Shown: positions 37,190 to 45,772 of the stretch, piece by piece | How positions within the stretch are numbered: position 1 is the first letter of the stretch | How the letters are laid out: each line of letters opens with the position of its first letter | Origin: Alphaproteobacteria bacterium | GTDB lineage: Bacteria; Pseudomonadota; Alphaproteobacteria; JAPYRI01 | Reading direction: 5' to 3' | Length of the DNA: 56,969 nt | NCBI GenBank assembly: GCA_029941135.1 | Contig: JAPYRI010000002.1 | Coordinates: 30,063 to 87,031, forward strand | Translations under genes and position numbers: made by a program | The notes under the pieces: generated by a model | Told to the model about the DNA's origin: nothing | The model's database searches: none | Seen by the model: only the letters and a program-made list of their open reading frames with translations

Positions 37190-37870
37190 ATGTCCGTGAG
37201 CGCACCCAGTCCCCACCATCAAATGCTTGAACATTTTGCCACCATGGCCAAGGCGCTGGGTCATGTTCATCGCCTGGATTTGTTGGAATACCTGGCGCAA
37301 GGGGCGCGCGGGGTCGACGAACTGGCGGCGCTTGCGGGCCTCAGCATCGCCAACACCTCCCAGCACCTGCTTCAGCTCCACCGGGCCGGATTGGTCACGT
37401 CGCAGAAATCCGGAGTGCGGGTGATCTATCGCTTGTCCGGGGATGACGTGGTCGACTTGCTGGGGGCGCTGCGCCACACCGCCACGCGGCACATGTCTGA
37501 GATTGACGCGGTCATCGACGGCTACTTCCGCGCCCGGGATATCTTGGAGCCGGTGTCGCGGGAAGAGTTGCTGCGCCGGGCACGTGACGGCCTGGTGACC
37601 GTGCTCGATGTGCGGCCAACGGGTGAGTATGCGGCAGGTCATATTCCTGGTGCAATCAATCTGCCGATAGACGAACTGGAGCGGCAGTTGGCTGAGCTGC
37701 CTCCGGGCCGCGAAGTGATTGCCTACTGCCGTGGACCCTATTGTGTGTTCGCGTTCGAAGCGGTTGCTTTGTTGCGCGCGCGCGGCGTCGAGGCCCGCCG
37801 ACTGGAGGGTGGCTACCCGGAATGGAAGGCCGCCGGGCTGCCGCTCGAGACAGCGACCGCGACCCCGTGA
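37190..37870 (+). CDS. ArsR-family transcriptional regulator fused to a rhodanese domain
   Basis: A 226-aa regulator. Residues about 10-95 are a winged helix-turn-helix (DELAALAGLSIANTSQHLLQ is the recognition region). Residues about 120-220 are a rhodanese domain (VLDVRPTGEYAAGHIPGAIN, loop AYCRGPYCVFAF, GGYPEWKAAG). The only two cysteines in the whole protein are Cys180 and Cys185 of that loop; the DNA-binding half has none. A sensor of sulfane sulfur, redox state or metal through this CxxxxC pair is a reasonable guess. Its stop overlaps the start of a multicopper oxidase gene (GTGA), and a rhodanese-bearing gene diverges from it. Confidence 0.92.
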   Translation: MSVSAPSPHHQMLEHFATMAKALGHVHRLDLLEYLAQGARGVDELAALAGLSIANTSQHLLQLHRAGLVTSQKSGVRVIYRLSGDDVVDLLGALRHTATRHMSEIDAVIDGYFRARDILEPVSREELLRRARDGLVTVLDVRPTGEYAAGHIPGAINLPIDELERQLAELPPGREVIAYCRGPYCVFAFEAVALLRARGVEARRLEGGYPEWKAAGLPLETATATP

Positions 37871-39447
37871 TTTCGCGAAGAACAGTGCTTGGCGGAGTTC
37901 TCATTGGCGGCGCGGGTCTTGCGGATATTGGATTATGGCGATACCGATCCCGGCGCGACCCGAGCTTGGGCGCGGCAGGGCCTGCAACCGAACCGCAGCC
38001 GCTCGCCATTCCGGAAATAATGGACGGCGTTTTGCACGACGGCTTGCGCACCTACGATCTCGAACTGCGCACGGGGGTTTCCCATTTTTTCCCGGGGCTC
38101 GACACCCCCACCCTCGGCATCAACGGCGATTATCTGGGACCGACCTTGAGAATACAGGCGGGATCTGATGTACGCATAAATGTGACCAATCGCATCGGCG
38201 CGGCGAGCACCCTTCATTGGCACGGCCTTCACCTGCCCGCCCGCATGGACGGCGGTCCGCATCAGGTGATCAGGGACGGCGAGACCTGGTCGCCCGAGTT
38301 TACGGTGAAGCAGCGCGCCGCAATGTTCTGGTACCACTCGCACATGGTGCCTCATACGGGCCGACAGGTTTATCAGGGTCTCGCCGGGCTTATCTACGTG
38401 GAGGATGATGAGACATCGCAGCTTAATCTGCCGCGCGACTATGGGATCGACGATATTCCGCTCGTCTTGCAGGACCGCGCTTTTAATGGCGACGGCTCGC
38501 TTCTTTACGATACCGGCATGCGCAGCCGCATGATGGGCATGCGCGGGGATGTGATGCTGGTGAATGGGACAGTGCGGCCTTATTTTGCGGCACAAACCGA
38601 CAAACTGCGCCTGCGTCTGTTAAACGGCTCCAATTCGCGCTTTCACACCTTGGGTTTCGCCGACGGCCGCGCTTTTTTTCAAATTGGCACCGACGGCGGT
38701 CTTTTGCGACATCCGGTTGAGACAGCGCGATTGACTCTTGCGCCGGGGGAGCGCGCGCAGATCATTGTTAATTTGGGCGACGGCCGCCCGGCCCAGTTGC
38801 GGACTTATCAGACACCTGTATCAGGACAGATGGGACAAATGATGCGCCGTATGATGGGCGACGACTTGGTGTTCGATGTGCTCCAGATTAGGCCGGAGGC
38901 GCAGCGCCGCATATCAGGCCCACTGCCGCAAAAATTGATCGCCTTGGTGCCCCCCGATCCCACTCGCGCCGTCCGCATGCGGCGTTTCGTGTTGCGCATG
39001 GGCATGATGGGGGGCGGGATGATGGGAGGGACGGGGAGTGAACGCGGGATGATGGGAAGCCGAGGAATGATGGGCGGCATGCGCGGCGAAGGCGGTATGC
39101 GGGGCGGTTTCACCATCAACGGCAAGGAAATGGACATGAACCGGGTGGACGAGACGGTCAAGGTGGGCACGTCTGAAATTTGGCAGATCGAGAACCCATC
39201 GATGATGGCTCATCCGTTCCACATTCACGACGTGCAGTTCCGCATTCTTGACCGCAATGGCGCCCCGCCTGCTCCCGGTGAGAGGGGCCTCAAAGACACG
39301 GTGGTCGTCAATGTGGGCGAGCGCGTTCGCCTGCTGCTCGATTTTGTCGACTACGCCGACCCGGACCGCCCCTACATGTACCATTGCCACATATTGGAGC
39401 ACGAAGACGCGGGCATGATGGGGCAGTTTGTGGTGACTGCCAGGTGA
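37867..39447 (+). CDS. Tat-exported multicopper oxidase with Met-rich insert
   Basis: A three-domain copper oxidase of about 526 aa (CueO/CopA/SufI-like). I start at GTG 37867, overlapping the regulator's stop, which yields the twin-arginine signal SRRTVLGGVLIGGAG. Copper ligands are in TLHWHGLHLP, MFWYHSHM, MAHPFHIHDVQF and YHCHILEHEDAGMM (T1, T2 and T3 sites complete). Between them, around residues 375-415, lies a Met/Gly-rich stretch (MGMMGGGMMGG and repeats), as in cuprous oxidases that handle Cu(I). Likely periplasmic oxidation of Cu(I) or another small substrate; the link to rhodanese suggests copper or sulfur stress (inference). Confidence 0.93.
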   Translation: MISRRTVLGGVLIGGAGLADIGLWRYRSRRDPSLGAAGPATEPQPLAIPEIMDGVLHDGLRTYDLELRTGVSHFFPGLDTPTLGINGDYLGPTLRIQAGSDVRINVTNRIGAASTLHWHGLHLPARMDGGPHQVIRDGETWSPEFTVKQRAAMFWYHSHMVPHTGRQVYQGLAGLIYVEDDETSQLNLPRDYGIDDIPLVLQDRAFNGDGSLLYDTGMRSRMMGMRGDVMLVNGTVRPYFAAQTDKLRLRLLNGSNSRFHTLGFADGRAFFQIGTDGGLLRHPVETARLTLAPGERAQIIVNLGDGRPAQLRTYQTPVSGQMGQMMRRMMGDDLVFDVLQIRPEAQRRISGPLPQKLIALVPPDPTRAVRMRRFVLRMGMMGGGMMGGTGSERGMMGSRGMMGGMRGEGGMRGGFTINGKEMDMNRVDETVKVGTSEIWQIENPSMMAHPFHIHDVQFRILDRNGAPPAPGERGLKDTVVVNVGERVRLLLDFVDYADPDRPYMYHCHILEHEDAGMMGQFVVTAR

Positions 39448-39581
39448 CGAACGATAACCCTACCATAGCTTAAAGAAGGAGCCCGCGTTGACCCTCGGCA
39501 GCAGGGCGGCTAAAAATAAGGGGAAGGCCAATACGGCGTACGGCAGTGGGCGCGAAATTACCAATAAGGCGAGGCATTTCC

Positions 39582-41225
39582 ATGGAACGGGAATCGATGG
39601 AGTTTGATGTGGTAATCGTCGGCGCAGGGCCTTCGGGTCTGGGCGCGGCGATCCGGTTTCGCCAACTGTGTATGGAGCACGATCTGGACTTATCCGTATG
39701 CGTTTTAGAAAAAGGCTCGGAGCCCGGCGCGCATATTTTGTCGGGCGCAGTTTTGGAGCCGCGCGCGCTGGACGAGCTGATCCCCGATTGGCGGGACAGT
39801 GACGCGCCCATTCATACGCCGGTCACTGACGACAAGTTCATGTTTTTGGGCCCCGCCGGTGTGCTGCGTTTTCCCAATATGTTTCTACCGCCCGAGTTCC
39901 ATAACAAGGGCAACTACATTATTAGCCTTGGCAATCTTGTGCGCTGGCTGGCGGCCCAGGCCGAAGAACTGGGGGTTGAGATATACCCGGGTTTTGCCGC
40001 CGCCGAGGTTCTCTATAACGAAGATGGCAGCGTCAAGGGGGTGGCGACGGGCGACATGGGCCTGGCCGAGGATGGTTCGCAAAAGCCAAGCTACGAGCCT
40101 GGTATTGAACTGCACGCCAAATACACGTTTTTTGCCGAAGGGGTGCGCGGGTCTTTGTCCAAGAACCTGATGGAGACGTTTAATCTGCGCGAGGGCGTGG
40201 ATCCGCAAACATTCGGCATCGGCATTAAGGAACTGTGGGAAGTTGAGCCTGAAAAACACCACCAGGGCCGGGTCGTTCACACCGCCGGCTGGCCCCTGGA
40301 CCAGATGACTTATGGCGGCGCGTTTATTTACCACTTGGAAGACAATCAAGTGGCGGTCGGGTTCGTGGTCTCGCTCGACTATAAGAACCCCTACTTGTCG
40401 CCGTTCGACGAGTTTCAGCGCTACAAAAGCCATCCCGAGATCAAGCCTCTATTTGAAGGTGCCCGCCGCATTGCCTATGGCGCGCGGGCGATTAACGAAG
40501 GTGGTTTCCAATCGGTCCCGAAGCTGGTTTTCCCAGGCGGCGCCTTGATCGGCTGCTCGGCCGGGTTCCTCAATATGCCCAAAATCAAGGGCAGCCATAC
40601 GGCTATGAAGTCCGGGATGCTGGCGGCGGAATGCGCGTTTTCGGCCCTTAAGGAGGGCAGCACGGGCGGCGATGAGCTGAACGCCTATCCGGAAGCTTAT
40701 CGCAAATCGTGGATTTACAAGGAACTGAAGATTGCCCGCAACGTTCGGCCGGCATTCAGGTGGGGTCTGGTGGCGGCGACCCTCTATACGGGCATTGATC
40801 TATGGTTGCGGGGCAAATTGCCGTGGACCATGCACCACCACGAAGATCATAAGTCGCTGAAACCCGCTTCCAAATGCAAGCCGATTGAATATCCAAAACC
40901 CGACGGCGTGATTACGTTTGACCGGCTGTCTTCGGTGTTTTTGAGCAACACCAATCATGAAGAAGACCAGCCGGTTCATCTGACATTGAAGGACACAAGC
41001 GTCCCGATCGAAGTTAACCTGGAGCTGTACGACGCGCCGGAGCAGCGCTATTGCCCGGCTCAGGTGTATGAGATTCTGCGCGATGAGGATGGCAGCAACC
41101 CGCGACTGCAGATCAACGCGCAAAACTGTGTGCACTGCAAAACTTGCGATATCAAAGACCCCACCCAAAACATCAATTGGGTAGTTCCCGAGGGGGGTGG
41201 GGGCCCGAATTATCCGAATATGTGA
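39582..41225 (+). CDS. Electron transfer flavoprotein-ubiquinone oxidoreductase
   Basis: Passes electrons from acyl-CoA dehydrogenases via ETF into the quinone pool. A 547-aa membrane-associated flavoprotein: FAD loop [17 protein letters not shown], then [18 protein letters not shown] and [17 protein letters not shown]. The C-terminal 4Fe-4S ligands are in RYCPAQVYE and [22 protein letters not shown] 39582 has an AAGGCGAGG site upstream; the track's GTG 39546 adds 12 residues. It serves fatty acid and branched-chain oxidation, consistent with the crotonase/thiolase genes 8-11 kb upstream. Confidence 0.96.
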   Translation: MERESMEFDVVIVGAGPSGLGAAIRFRQLCMEHDLDLSVCVLEKGSEPGAHILSGAVLEPRALDELIPDWRDSDAPIHTPVTDDKFMFLGPAGVLRFPNMFLPPEFHNKGNYIISLGNLVRWLAAQAEELGVEIYPGFAAAEVLYNEDGSVKGVATGDMGLAEDGSQKPSYEPGIELHAKYTFFAEGVRGSLSKNLMETFNLREGVDPQTFGIGIKELWEVEPEKHHQGRVVHTAGWPLDQMTYGGAFIYHLEDNQVAVGFVVSLDYKNPYLSPFDEFQRYKSHPEIKPLFEGARRIAYGARAINEGGFQSVPKLVFPGGALIGCSAGFLNMPKIKGSHTAMKSGMLAAECAFSALKEGSTGGDELNAYPEAYRKSWIYKELKIARNVRPAFRWGLVAATLYTGIDLWLRGKLPWTMHHHEDHKSLKPASKCKPIEYPKPDGVITFDRLSSVFLSNTNHEEDQPVHLTLKDTSVPIEVNLELYDAPEQRYCPAQVYEILRDEDGSNPRLQINAQNCVHCKTCDIKDPTQNINWVVPEGGGGPNYPNM

Positions 41226-41338
41226 GCCAAATTCCAATTGGCGATTAAATATGTGGCCCCTAGGCCCAATCTTCGGGAAGTGTTAAAATGGATACAGTAT
41301 TAATGGGGTTCAGGCCCTAGACTGAAGACCGGAATAAC

Positions 41339-43243
41339 ATGGAGCTTGTTGAACCAATATACCTAAAGAGACGGGCGCTTCGTTTTCCCCTGTTCAGGCC
41401 ACAAGGGTCTAAACTGCAAATATACAGTTTTAGGAAGTGTTCTGTTTTGGGCAAAGCTGCCGTGATCGGGTTGCTACTAACGGCTTGCACGGCGGTGGAA
41501 CCGCCCCGTGCGTACGTGCAACCTGCTGGGGGAAAAGCTGTTTCTTTGGCGGCGGCAAGCCCGGTTGCGACGACGGACAGCGTGTTTGTTGCCCCTGATC
41601 AGACGTCACCCATGGTGGCGGCGCGCCCGGACTCGAAACGTTCAGAAATCTTTTCCGGTAGTTATCTGGCGGGTCTTCATGCGGGGAAGCTGCAGGATAC
41701 CCGTGCGGCCGCCAATTTTTTTGCTGAGGCGCTTGAGCGCGACCCCAGCAATACGACTTTACTGAGACGTACGTTTATTTTGATGCTGTCCGATGGGCGC
41801 ATTGATGAAACGCTCGCGCTGCTGAACCGATACGACGACCCGGACTCGCGCGGCAGTGTCGGGCGGTTGGTGCGTTACCTGGACGCGATCAAGAAAAGTA
41901 GTTGGGTGCAAGCGCGCAGTGAATTGGACGGTATGTCGCGGGCCGGATTCAATGCGTTGTTTGCGCCTCTGGCGCACGCCTGGGCGCTGGCCGGAGCAGG
42001 TCGCATTGACGAAGCCATTGAGCACGTTGGTGAGATTAGCGACAACCCGGCGTTTGTTCCCTTTACCAGCTATCACGAGGCTCTCTTGCGCGATCTGGCC
42101 GATCAACCGGAAGCGGCCGAGACCGCGTACCAGCGAGCGTTTGATACCGATACCGTGCCTTCCTTTCGGGTCATTCTGGCATTTGGCCGGTTTCTCGAGC
42201 GGCAAGGACGCGTCAAAGAAGCAAAAAAAATATACACGGATGGCCTGGAGCGGTTGAACGACAATCCAATCCTGCTGCGCGCGCTGGAGCGGATTGCAGC
42301 GGGGAAAAAGCCCCCGCGTCTGGTCAACCGGCCGGGAGAAGGGTTTGCGGAAGCTCTATATACGGCGGCGAGCGCGCTCAGTCAGGATCGGGCTCACGAA
42401 TCTGCAACGATATATCTGCAACTTGCCGTGTTTGCCCGTCCTCGTTTCGAACTTGCGTATTTACTGCTGGCCCGACAGTTCGAAAGCGCGGGCCGCTGGC
42501 AGGATGCCTACCAACAATATCAAAAAATAGATGCGCGTGGCCCGCTTGGCTGGGAGGCGCAATTTCAGTCCGCCCACAGTTTGGGGCGTTTGGATCGTTT
42601 AGATGACGCCGTCACTTTGCTAAAGACCATGGCTGCAACCCGAAACGACGACCCGGCACCCGTGGTGTTGTTGGGAGATTTGTTCCGCGGCCGCGAGATG
42701 TATCGGCAGGCGGCGGATGAGTATGACGCCGCGATAGGGCGTATTAAGAACCTCAATCCAGCCCATTGGATTTTGTACTACTCGCGCGGCGTTGCCTATG
42801 AGCGCACCGGACGTTGGGAGTTGGCGGAGGCAGATTTCATCAAGGCTCTTGATCTCGAGCCCGAACAACCGTTGGTACTAAATTACCTGGGATACACCTG
42901 GATCGAAAAAGGCCGCCACATAGAAAAAGCTCATAAAATGGTCGAGAAGGCAGTGACATTGCGGCCAAACGATGGCTATGTGGTAGATAGTTTGGGCTGG
43001 GTTCTCTATAAACTCGGTCAGTATTCCAAGTCCGTTAAGCACCTGGAGCGTGCCGTTGAATTACGGCCACAAGACCCGACCATCAATGATCACCTGGGTG
43101 ATGCTCTGTGGAAAGTTGGCCGCCAGATAGAGGCGCGGTTCCAATGGCGTCATGCTTTGGCGTTTAAACCCGACAATCAGTTGGAGACCAAACTGCGCGC
43201 AAAACTTCTGAACGGATTACTGGCGGAAAACTCGGGGAGTTGA
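41339..43243 (+). CDS. TPR-repeat lipoprotein
   Basis: A 634-aa protein made mostly of tetratricopeptide repeats. A lipobox-like LLLTAC near residue 49 follows a hydrophobic stretch (GKAAVIGLLL), so it is probably lipid-anchored; the track start gives a long N-region, and a later start is possible. TPR units are clear at the C-terminus, e.g. PLVLNYLGYTWIEKG, DGYVVDSLGWVLYKLGQYSK and DPTINDHLGDALWKVGR. It resembles the large TPR proteins I recall upstream of ispE in Alphaproteobacteria, whose role is probably in envelope assembly. ispE starts 6 bp after its stop. Confidence 0.88.
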   Translation: MELVEPIYLKRRALRFPLFRPQGSKLQIYSFRKCSVLGKAAVIGLLLTACTAVEPPRAYVQPAGGKAVSLAAASPVATTDSVFVAPDQTSPMVAARPDSKRSEIFSGSYLAGLHAGKLQDTRAAANFFAEALERDPSNTTLLRRTFILMLSDGRIDETLALLNRYDDPDSRGSVGRLVRYLDAIKKSSWVQARSELDGMSRAGFNALFAPLAHAWALAGAGRIDEAIEHVGEISDNPAFVPFTSYHEALLRDLADQPEAAETAYQRAFDTDTVPSFRVILAFGRFLERQGRVKEAKKIYTDGLERLNDNPILLRALERIAAGKKPPRLVNRPGEGFAEALYTAASALSQDRAHESATIYLQLAVFARPRFELAYLLLARQFESAGRWQDAYQQYQKIDARGPLGWEAQFQSAHSLGRLDRLDDAVTLLKTMAATRNDDPAPVVLLGDLFRGREMYRQAADEYDAAIGRIKNLNPAHWILYYSRGVAYERTGRWELAEADFIKALDLEPEQPLVLNYLGYTWIEKGRHIEKAHKMVEKAVTLRPNDGYVVDSLGWVLYKLGQYSKSVKHLERAVELRPQDPTINDHLGDALWKVGRQIEARFQWRHALAFKPDNQLETKLRAKLLNGLLAENSGS

Positions 43244-43249
43244 TCGCAC

Positions 43250-44158
43250 GTGACGCCTGCTCCCGCGCATCGACCGCCCGTCATTCACCGACTGGCCGCC
43301 GCGAAAATCAATCTAACACTGCACGTCACCGGCAAACGGGCTGATGGCTATCATTTGCTCGACAGCCTGATCGTGTTTACCGATTTTGGCGATCAATTAG
43401 AAGTGACTCCAGACGACGATTTAGCCATGGAATTGGGCGGCCCGTTCGGTGCGGAATTGGCCGCCGCCGGGGCAAATGAAGACAATCTGGTGATGCGCGC
43501 CGCGCGCATGCTGGCCGCTCGGCAAGTTAGGGTGGGTGCCAGTGCACTTCAAGGCGCCCGCATCAAACTGATTAAATACTTGCCGATTGCGTCAGGTGTT
43601 GGCGGCGGCTCGGCCGACGCAGCGGCCACATTAAGGGCCCTGTCTGATCATTGGGGCCTGTCCCTGCCGCAAGCTGAATTGATGGCATTGGGGTTGGAAT
43701 TGGGCGCCGATGTGCCGGCCTGCCTTGCCAGTGCGCCGGTGCATATGACCGGCATCGGCGATCATGTCGAACGCGTGGCCGATCTTCCCGCCTTTTATCT
43801 GGTCTTAGTCAATCCCCGCATCCCGCTCTCGACCGCGCAGGTTTTCGGCACTTTGCGGCCTGAAACTTTTGTGACCGCCCCGCCTCCATGCCCGCCGGTG
43901 AAGGGACTTGATCAGTTGGTGAGGGAATTGGAGCAACGGCGTAATGACCTGGAAGCGGCTGCCGTCAATCTGGTGCCCGAGATTGCCGATATCTTGGCCG
44001 TGCTCTTGGATCAACCCGGGTGCCGGATGAGCCGCATGTCGGGAAGCGGCGCGACCTGCTTTGGCATATTTCCAGACCTTACAAGTGCGTCCAGCGCCGC
44101 ACGCCAAATCGAAACTGCTCATCGCCAGTGGTGGACGGCGGCGGGGGCGGTTCTTTAG
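43250..44158 (+). CDS. ispE: 4-(cytidine 5'-diphospho)-2-C-methyl-D-erythritol kinase
   Basis: GHMP kinase of the MEP isoprenoid pathway. Motifs: AAAKINLTLHVTGKRADGYH at the start, the ATP loop PIASGVGGGSADAAATLRAL, and the C-terminal MSRMSGSGATCFGIF. The 302-aa length is slightly above average. Start is GTG 43250, 6 bp after the TPR gene. The extra segment near residue 240 (VRELEQRRNDLEAAAV) is normal for the family. Confidence 0.96.
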   Translation: MTPAPAHRPPVIHRLAAAKINLTLHVTGKRADGYHLLDSLIVFTDFGDQLEVTPDDDLAMELGGPFGAELAAAGANEDNLVMRAARMLAARQVRVGASALQGARIKLIKYLPIASGVGGGSADAAATLRALSDHWGLSLPQAELMALGLELGADVPACLASAPVHMTGIGDHVERVADLPAFYLVLVNPRIPLSTAQVFGTLRPETFVTAPPPCPPVKGLDQLVRELEQRRNDLEAAAVNLVPEIADILAVLLDQPGCRMSRMSGSGATCFGIFPDLTSASSAARQIETAHRQWWTAAGAVL

Positions 44159-44170
44159 ATTGAGTACTTG

Positions 44171-44611
44171 ATGAGCAAATATTTGGGCGAGGTTGCCATT
44201 GTCATCGGCGCCGACAATGTCCTCCAAAACGCTGTCGTCGTTCACACGGAAGTCGAGTTTGTGCCCATGTATGAAGAGCAGCCTCTGTTCACTGAGGTCG
44301 ATCAAGCCCTGCGGTCACGTGGCTTCTCGTTCCACACATTTGCTGGATTTGCGGGGCGGGCGTTTAAAGCCATGCAAGCCGACAACATAAACGCGACGAT
44401 GAGCCAGTACATATGGAGCGAAGCCATCTATGTAAAAGACTTTACGGCGCTTGACGACTTGACGAGAGACCAGCTTCTCAAGCAGTCGTTCATCCTGCAC
44501 GAGGTTTACGGCTCATTTGACCTGGTGCACCATTGTCTTTGCGCCCATGACCGCAAAACCGGGGGGTCGCTGGCGCCTAGGTATCTCGCGAAGTTCGGAA
44601 CTGTTTCCTAA
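44171..44611 (+). pseudogene. FkbM-type methyltransferase, C-terminal fragment
   Basis: About 146 codons that match the last part of FkbM-family methyltransferases, e.g. HTEVEFVPMYEEQPLF, LRSRGFSFHTFAGFAGRAFK and ILHEVYGSFDL. The AdoMet-binding N-terminal half is missing: the frame begins at IGADNVLQNAVVVH, where a complete protein would be in its last methyltransferase strand. ispE ends 12 bp before it, so the front was lost. It may still be expressed from ATG 44171 but should not be a working methyltransferase. It ends 4 bp before the convergent gmhA. Confidence 0.7.
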
Positions 44612-44615
44612 ACCT

Positions 44616-45200
44616 TTAGCCTTCGCCAAGCTCGAGTTCGCGCTCAAGCGCACCACACAGCATGTGGCCGAGTAAGATGTGCATTTCCTGAATGCGCGCG
44701 GTGCTGTCGGACGGCACCACCAACACCGGGTCGGCCACGGCGGATAACCCACCGCCCTCTCGGCCGCCAAACGCGGCGGCGGTAAGGCCCATATTTTGAG
44801 CGGCACTCAAGGCGGCCAGTATATTGCGACTGGTACCCGACGTGGAAATCCCAATGGCAACGTCGCCGGCCCGGCCCAAGGCTTCAATCTGGCGGGAAAA
44901 TACCGCGGCAAAGCCCATATCGTTGGCAGTTGCCGTCAATACTGAGGTGTCAGTGGTGAGCGCCAAAGCGGCGATCGCAGGCCGGTCGCCCAGAAAGCGC
45001 ACCGAAAGCTCGGCTGCAATGTGTTGGGCGTCGGCCGCACTGCCCCCATTGCCGAACAGGAGGATTTTGCCGCTCTGCCGTACGGCAATTGCACATGCCG
45101 CCAGCAGTTGTGCAAAGGGTTCCTGGACGGCGCTCCAGGTGGTATCGACCAGATCCCGATGGGCGTTCACTTGGGCAATCAGGTAATCACTTTGGGACAA
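44616..45200 (-). CDS. gmhA: SIS-domain phosphoheptose isomerase-like protein
   Basis: A 194-aa sugar isomerase domain protein, likely sedoheptulose 7-phosphate isomerase for lipopolysaccharide heptose. SIS motifs: ILLFGNGGSAADAQHIAAEL, TANDMGFAAVFSRQIEAL and ISTSGTSRNILAAL. The track ORF runs back across the tRNA gene; I use TTG 45200, which has AGAGGG 7 bp upstream and gives an N-terminus (MSQSDYLIAQVNAHRDLV) of the right length. Other heptose genes are not in the window. A related DiaA role is possible but less likely. Confidence 0.88.
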   Translation of the reverse strand: MSQSDYLIAQVNAHRDLVDTTWSAVQEPFAQLLAACAIAVRQSGKILLFGNGGSAADAQHIAAELSVRFLGDRPAIAALALTTDTSVLTATANDMGFAAVFSRQIEALGRAGDVAIGISTSGTSRNILAALSAAQNMGLTAAAFGGREGGGLSAVADPVLVVPSDSTARIQEMHILLGHMLCGALERELELGEG

Positions 45201-45334
45201 TTTGAGCCCTCTGTAGGGGTGGCACAACAGTGTGGCGCGCAGATTAACCGGTTTCAATGCCGAGCGGTAGAGAGGAGCCTCGCACAGCCGTTGCGCCCCA
45301 ATTCCAATCTCCCTATATTGCGCGCCAGAACTAA

Positions 45335-45409
45335 TGGGGCGTAGCCAAGTGGTAAGGCACCGGTTTTTGGTATCGGCATTCGCAGGTTCGATCCCTGCCG
45401 CCCCAGCCA
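45335..45409 (+). tRNA. tRNA-Gln (anticodon TTG)
   Basis: A complete cloverleaf with encoded CCA. Acceptor arms TGGGGCG/CGCCCCA pair fully. The D arm is GCCAAGTGGTAAGGC, the anticodon stem-loop CCGGTTTTTGGTATCGG has anticodon TTG, and the T arm is GCAGGTTCGATCCCTGC. The discriminator is G, followed by CCA. AT-rich DNA and repeats follow immediately. Confidence 0.95.
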
Positions 45410-45543
45410 ACCAAAAATAAACGATAAAAATCAATAGTTTAATGGTTTTTAATGATTAAAAGTAGCACATCATCGAGTAACGTACTATCGGCGATTACAT
45501 GGAGTAATATGACTCAATATAATCCCTTTTTTAGTGTGTTCTT

Positions 45544-45682
45544 CCCTCATTAACCACCGATGGTCAAACCACAGAAAACCAACGGCTCGCCTTAATGAGG
45601 GAGCCATTGGCTCTGGGTTCGATGATTATTCCACACCGAACATTAATGAGGGAGCCATTGGCTCTAGATACGATGATTTCGC
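45544..45682. repeat. Direct and inverted repeats downstream of tRNA-Gln
   Basis: TTAATGAGGGAGCCATTGGCTCT begins at 45592 and again at 45643 (51-bp period), each followed 5 bp later by CGATGATT. Inside each unit GAGCCA-T-TGGCTC is a perfect palindrome. An inverted TCCCTCATTAA lies at 45544. The 45410-45772 gap holds no gene that I can see. It could be a multi-copy binding site, a decayed element end, or a small repeat family. Confidence 0.7.
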
Positions 45683-45772
45683 AGGGTAAAGGCAGGGCTC
45701 CGTACCCTGATCTGGTCACCAAGAACACCGAGTAGAGCGTCCCTCCAGCAGGAGGTCGCCAAATACTGCAGC

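Noticed and set aside
37741-37866. Upstream start of the multicopper oxidase
   Set aside because: It overlaps the rhodanese-coding end of the regulator and would bury the Tat signal that begins right after GTG 37867.
41226-41285. CCAATTGG and GGCCCCTAGGCCC after the ETF-QO gene as a terminator
   Set aside because: Stems are short or imperfect and no T tract follows.
45201-45434. N-terminal extension of the gmhA track ORF
   Set aside because: It runs across the opposite strand of tRNA-Gln and encodes no SIS sequence; TTG 45200 with a good ribosome site fits the family length.
45614-45622. GGTTCGAT in the repeat region as a duplicated tRNA T-loop (att site)
   Set aside because: Only eight bases match and the second repeat unit lacks them; no further tRNA similarity around it.
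45544-45682. CRISPR array
   Set aside because: Only two direct units, with an internal palindrome and no cas genes nearby.
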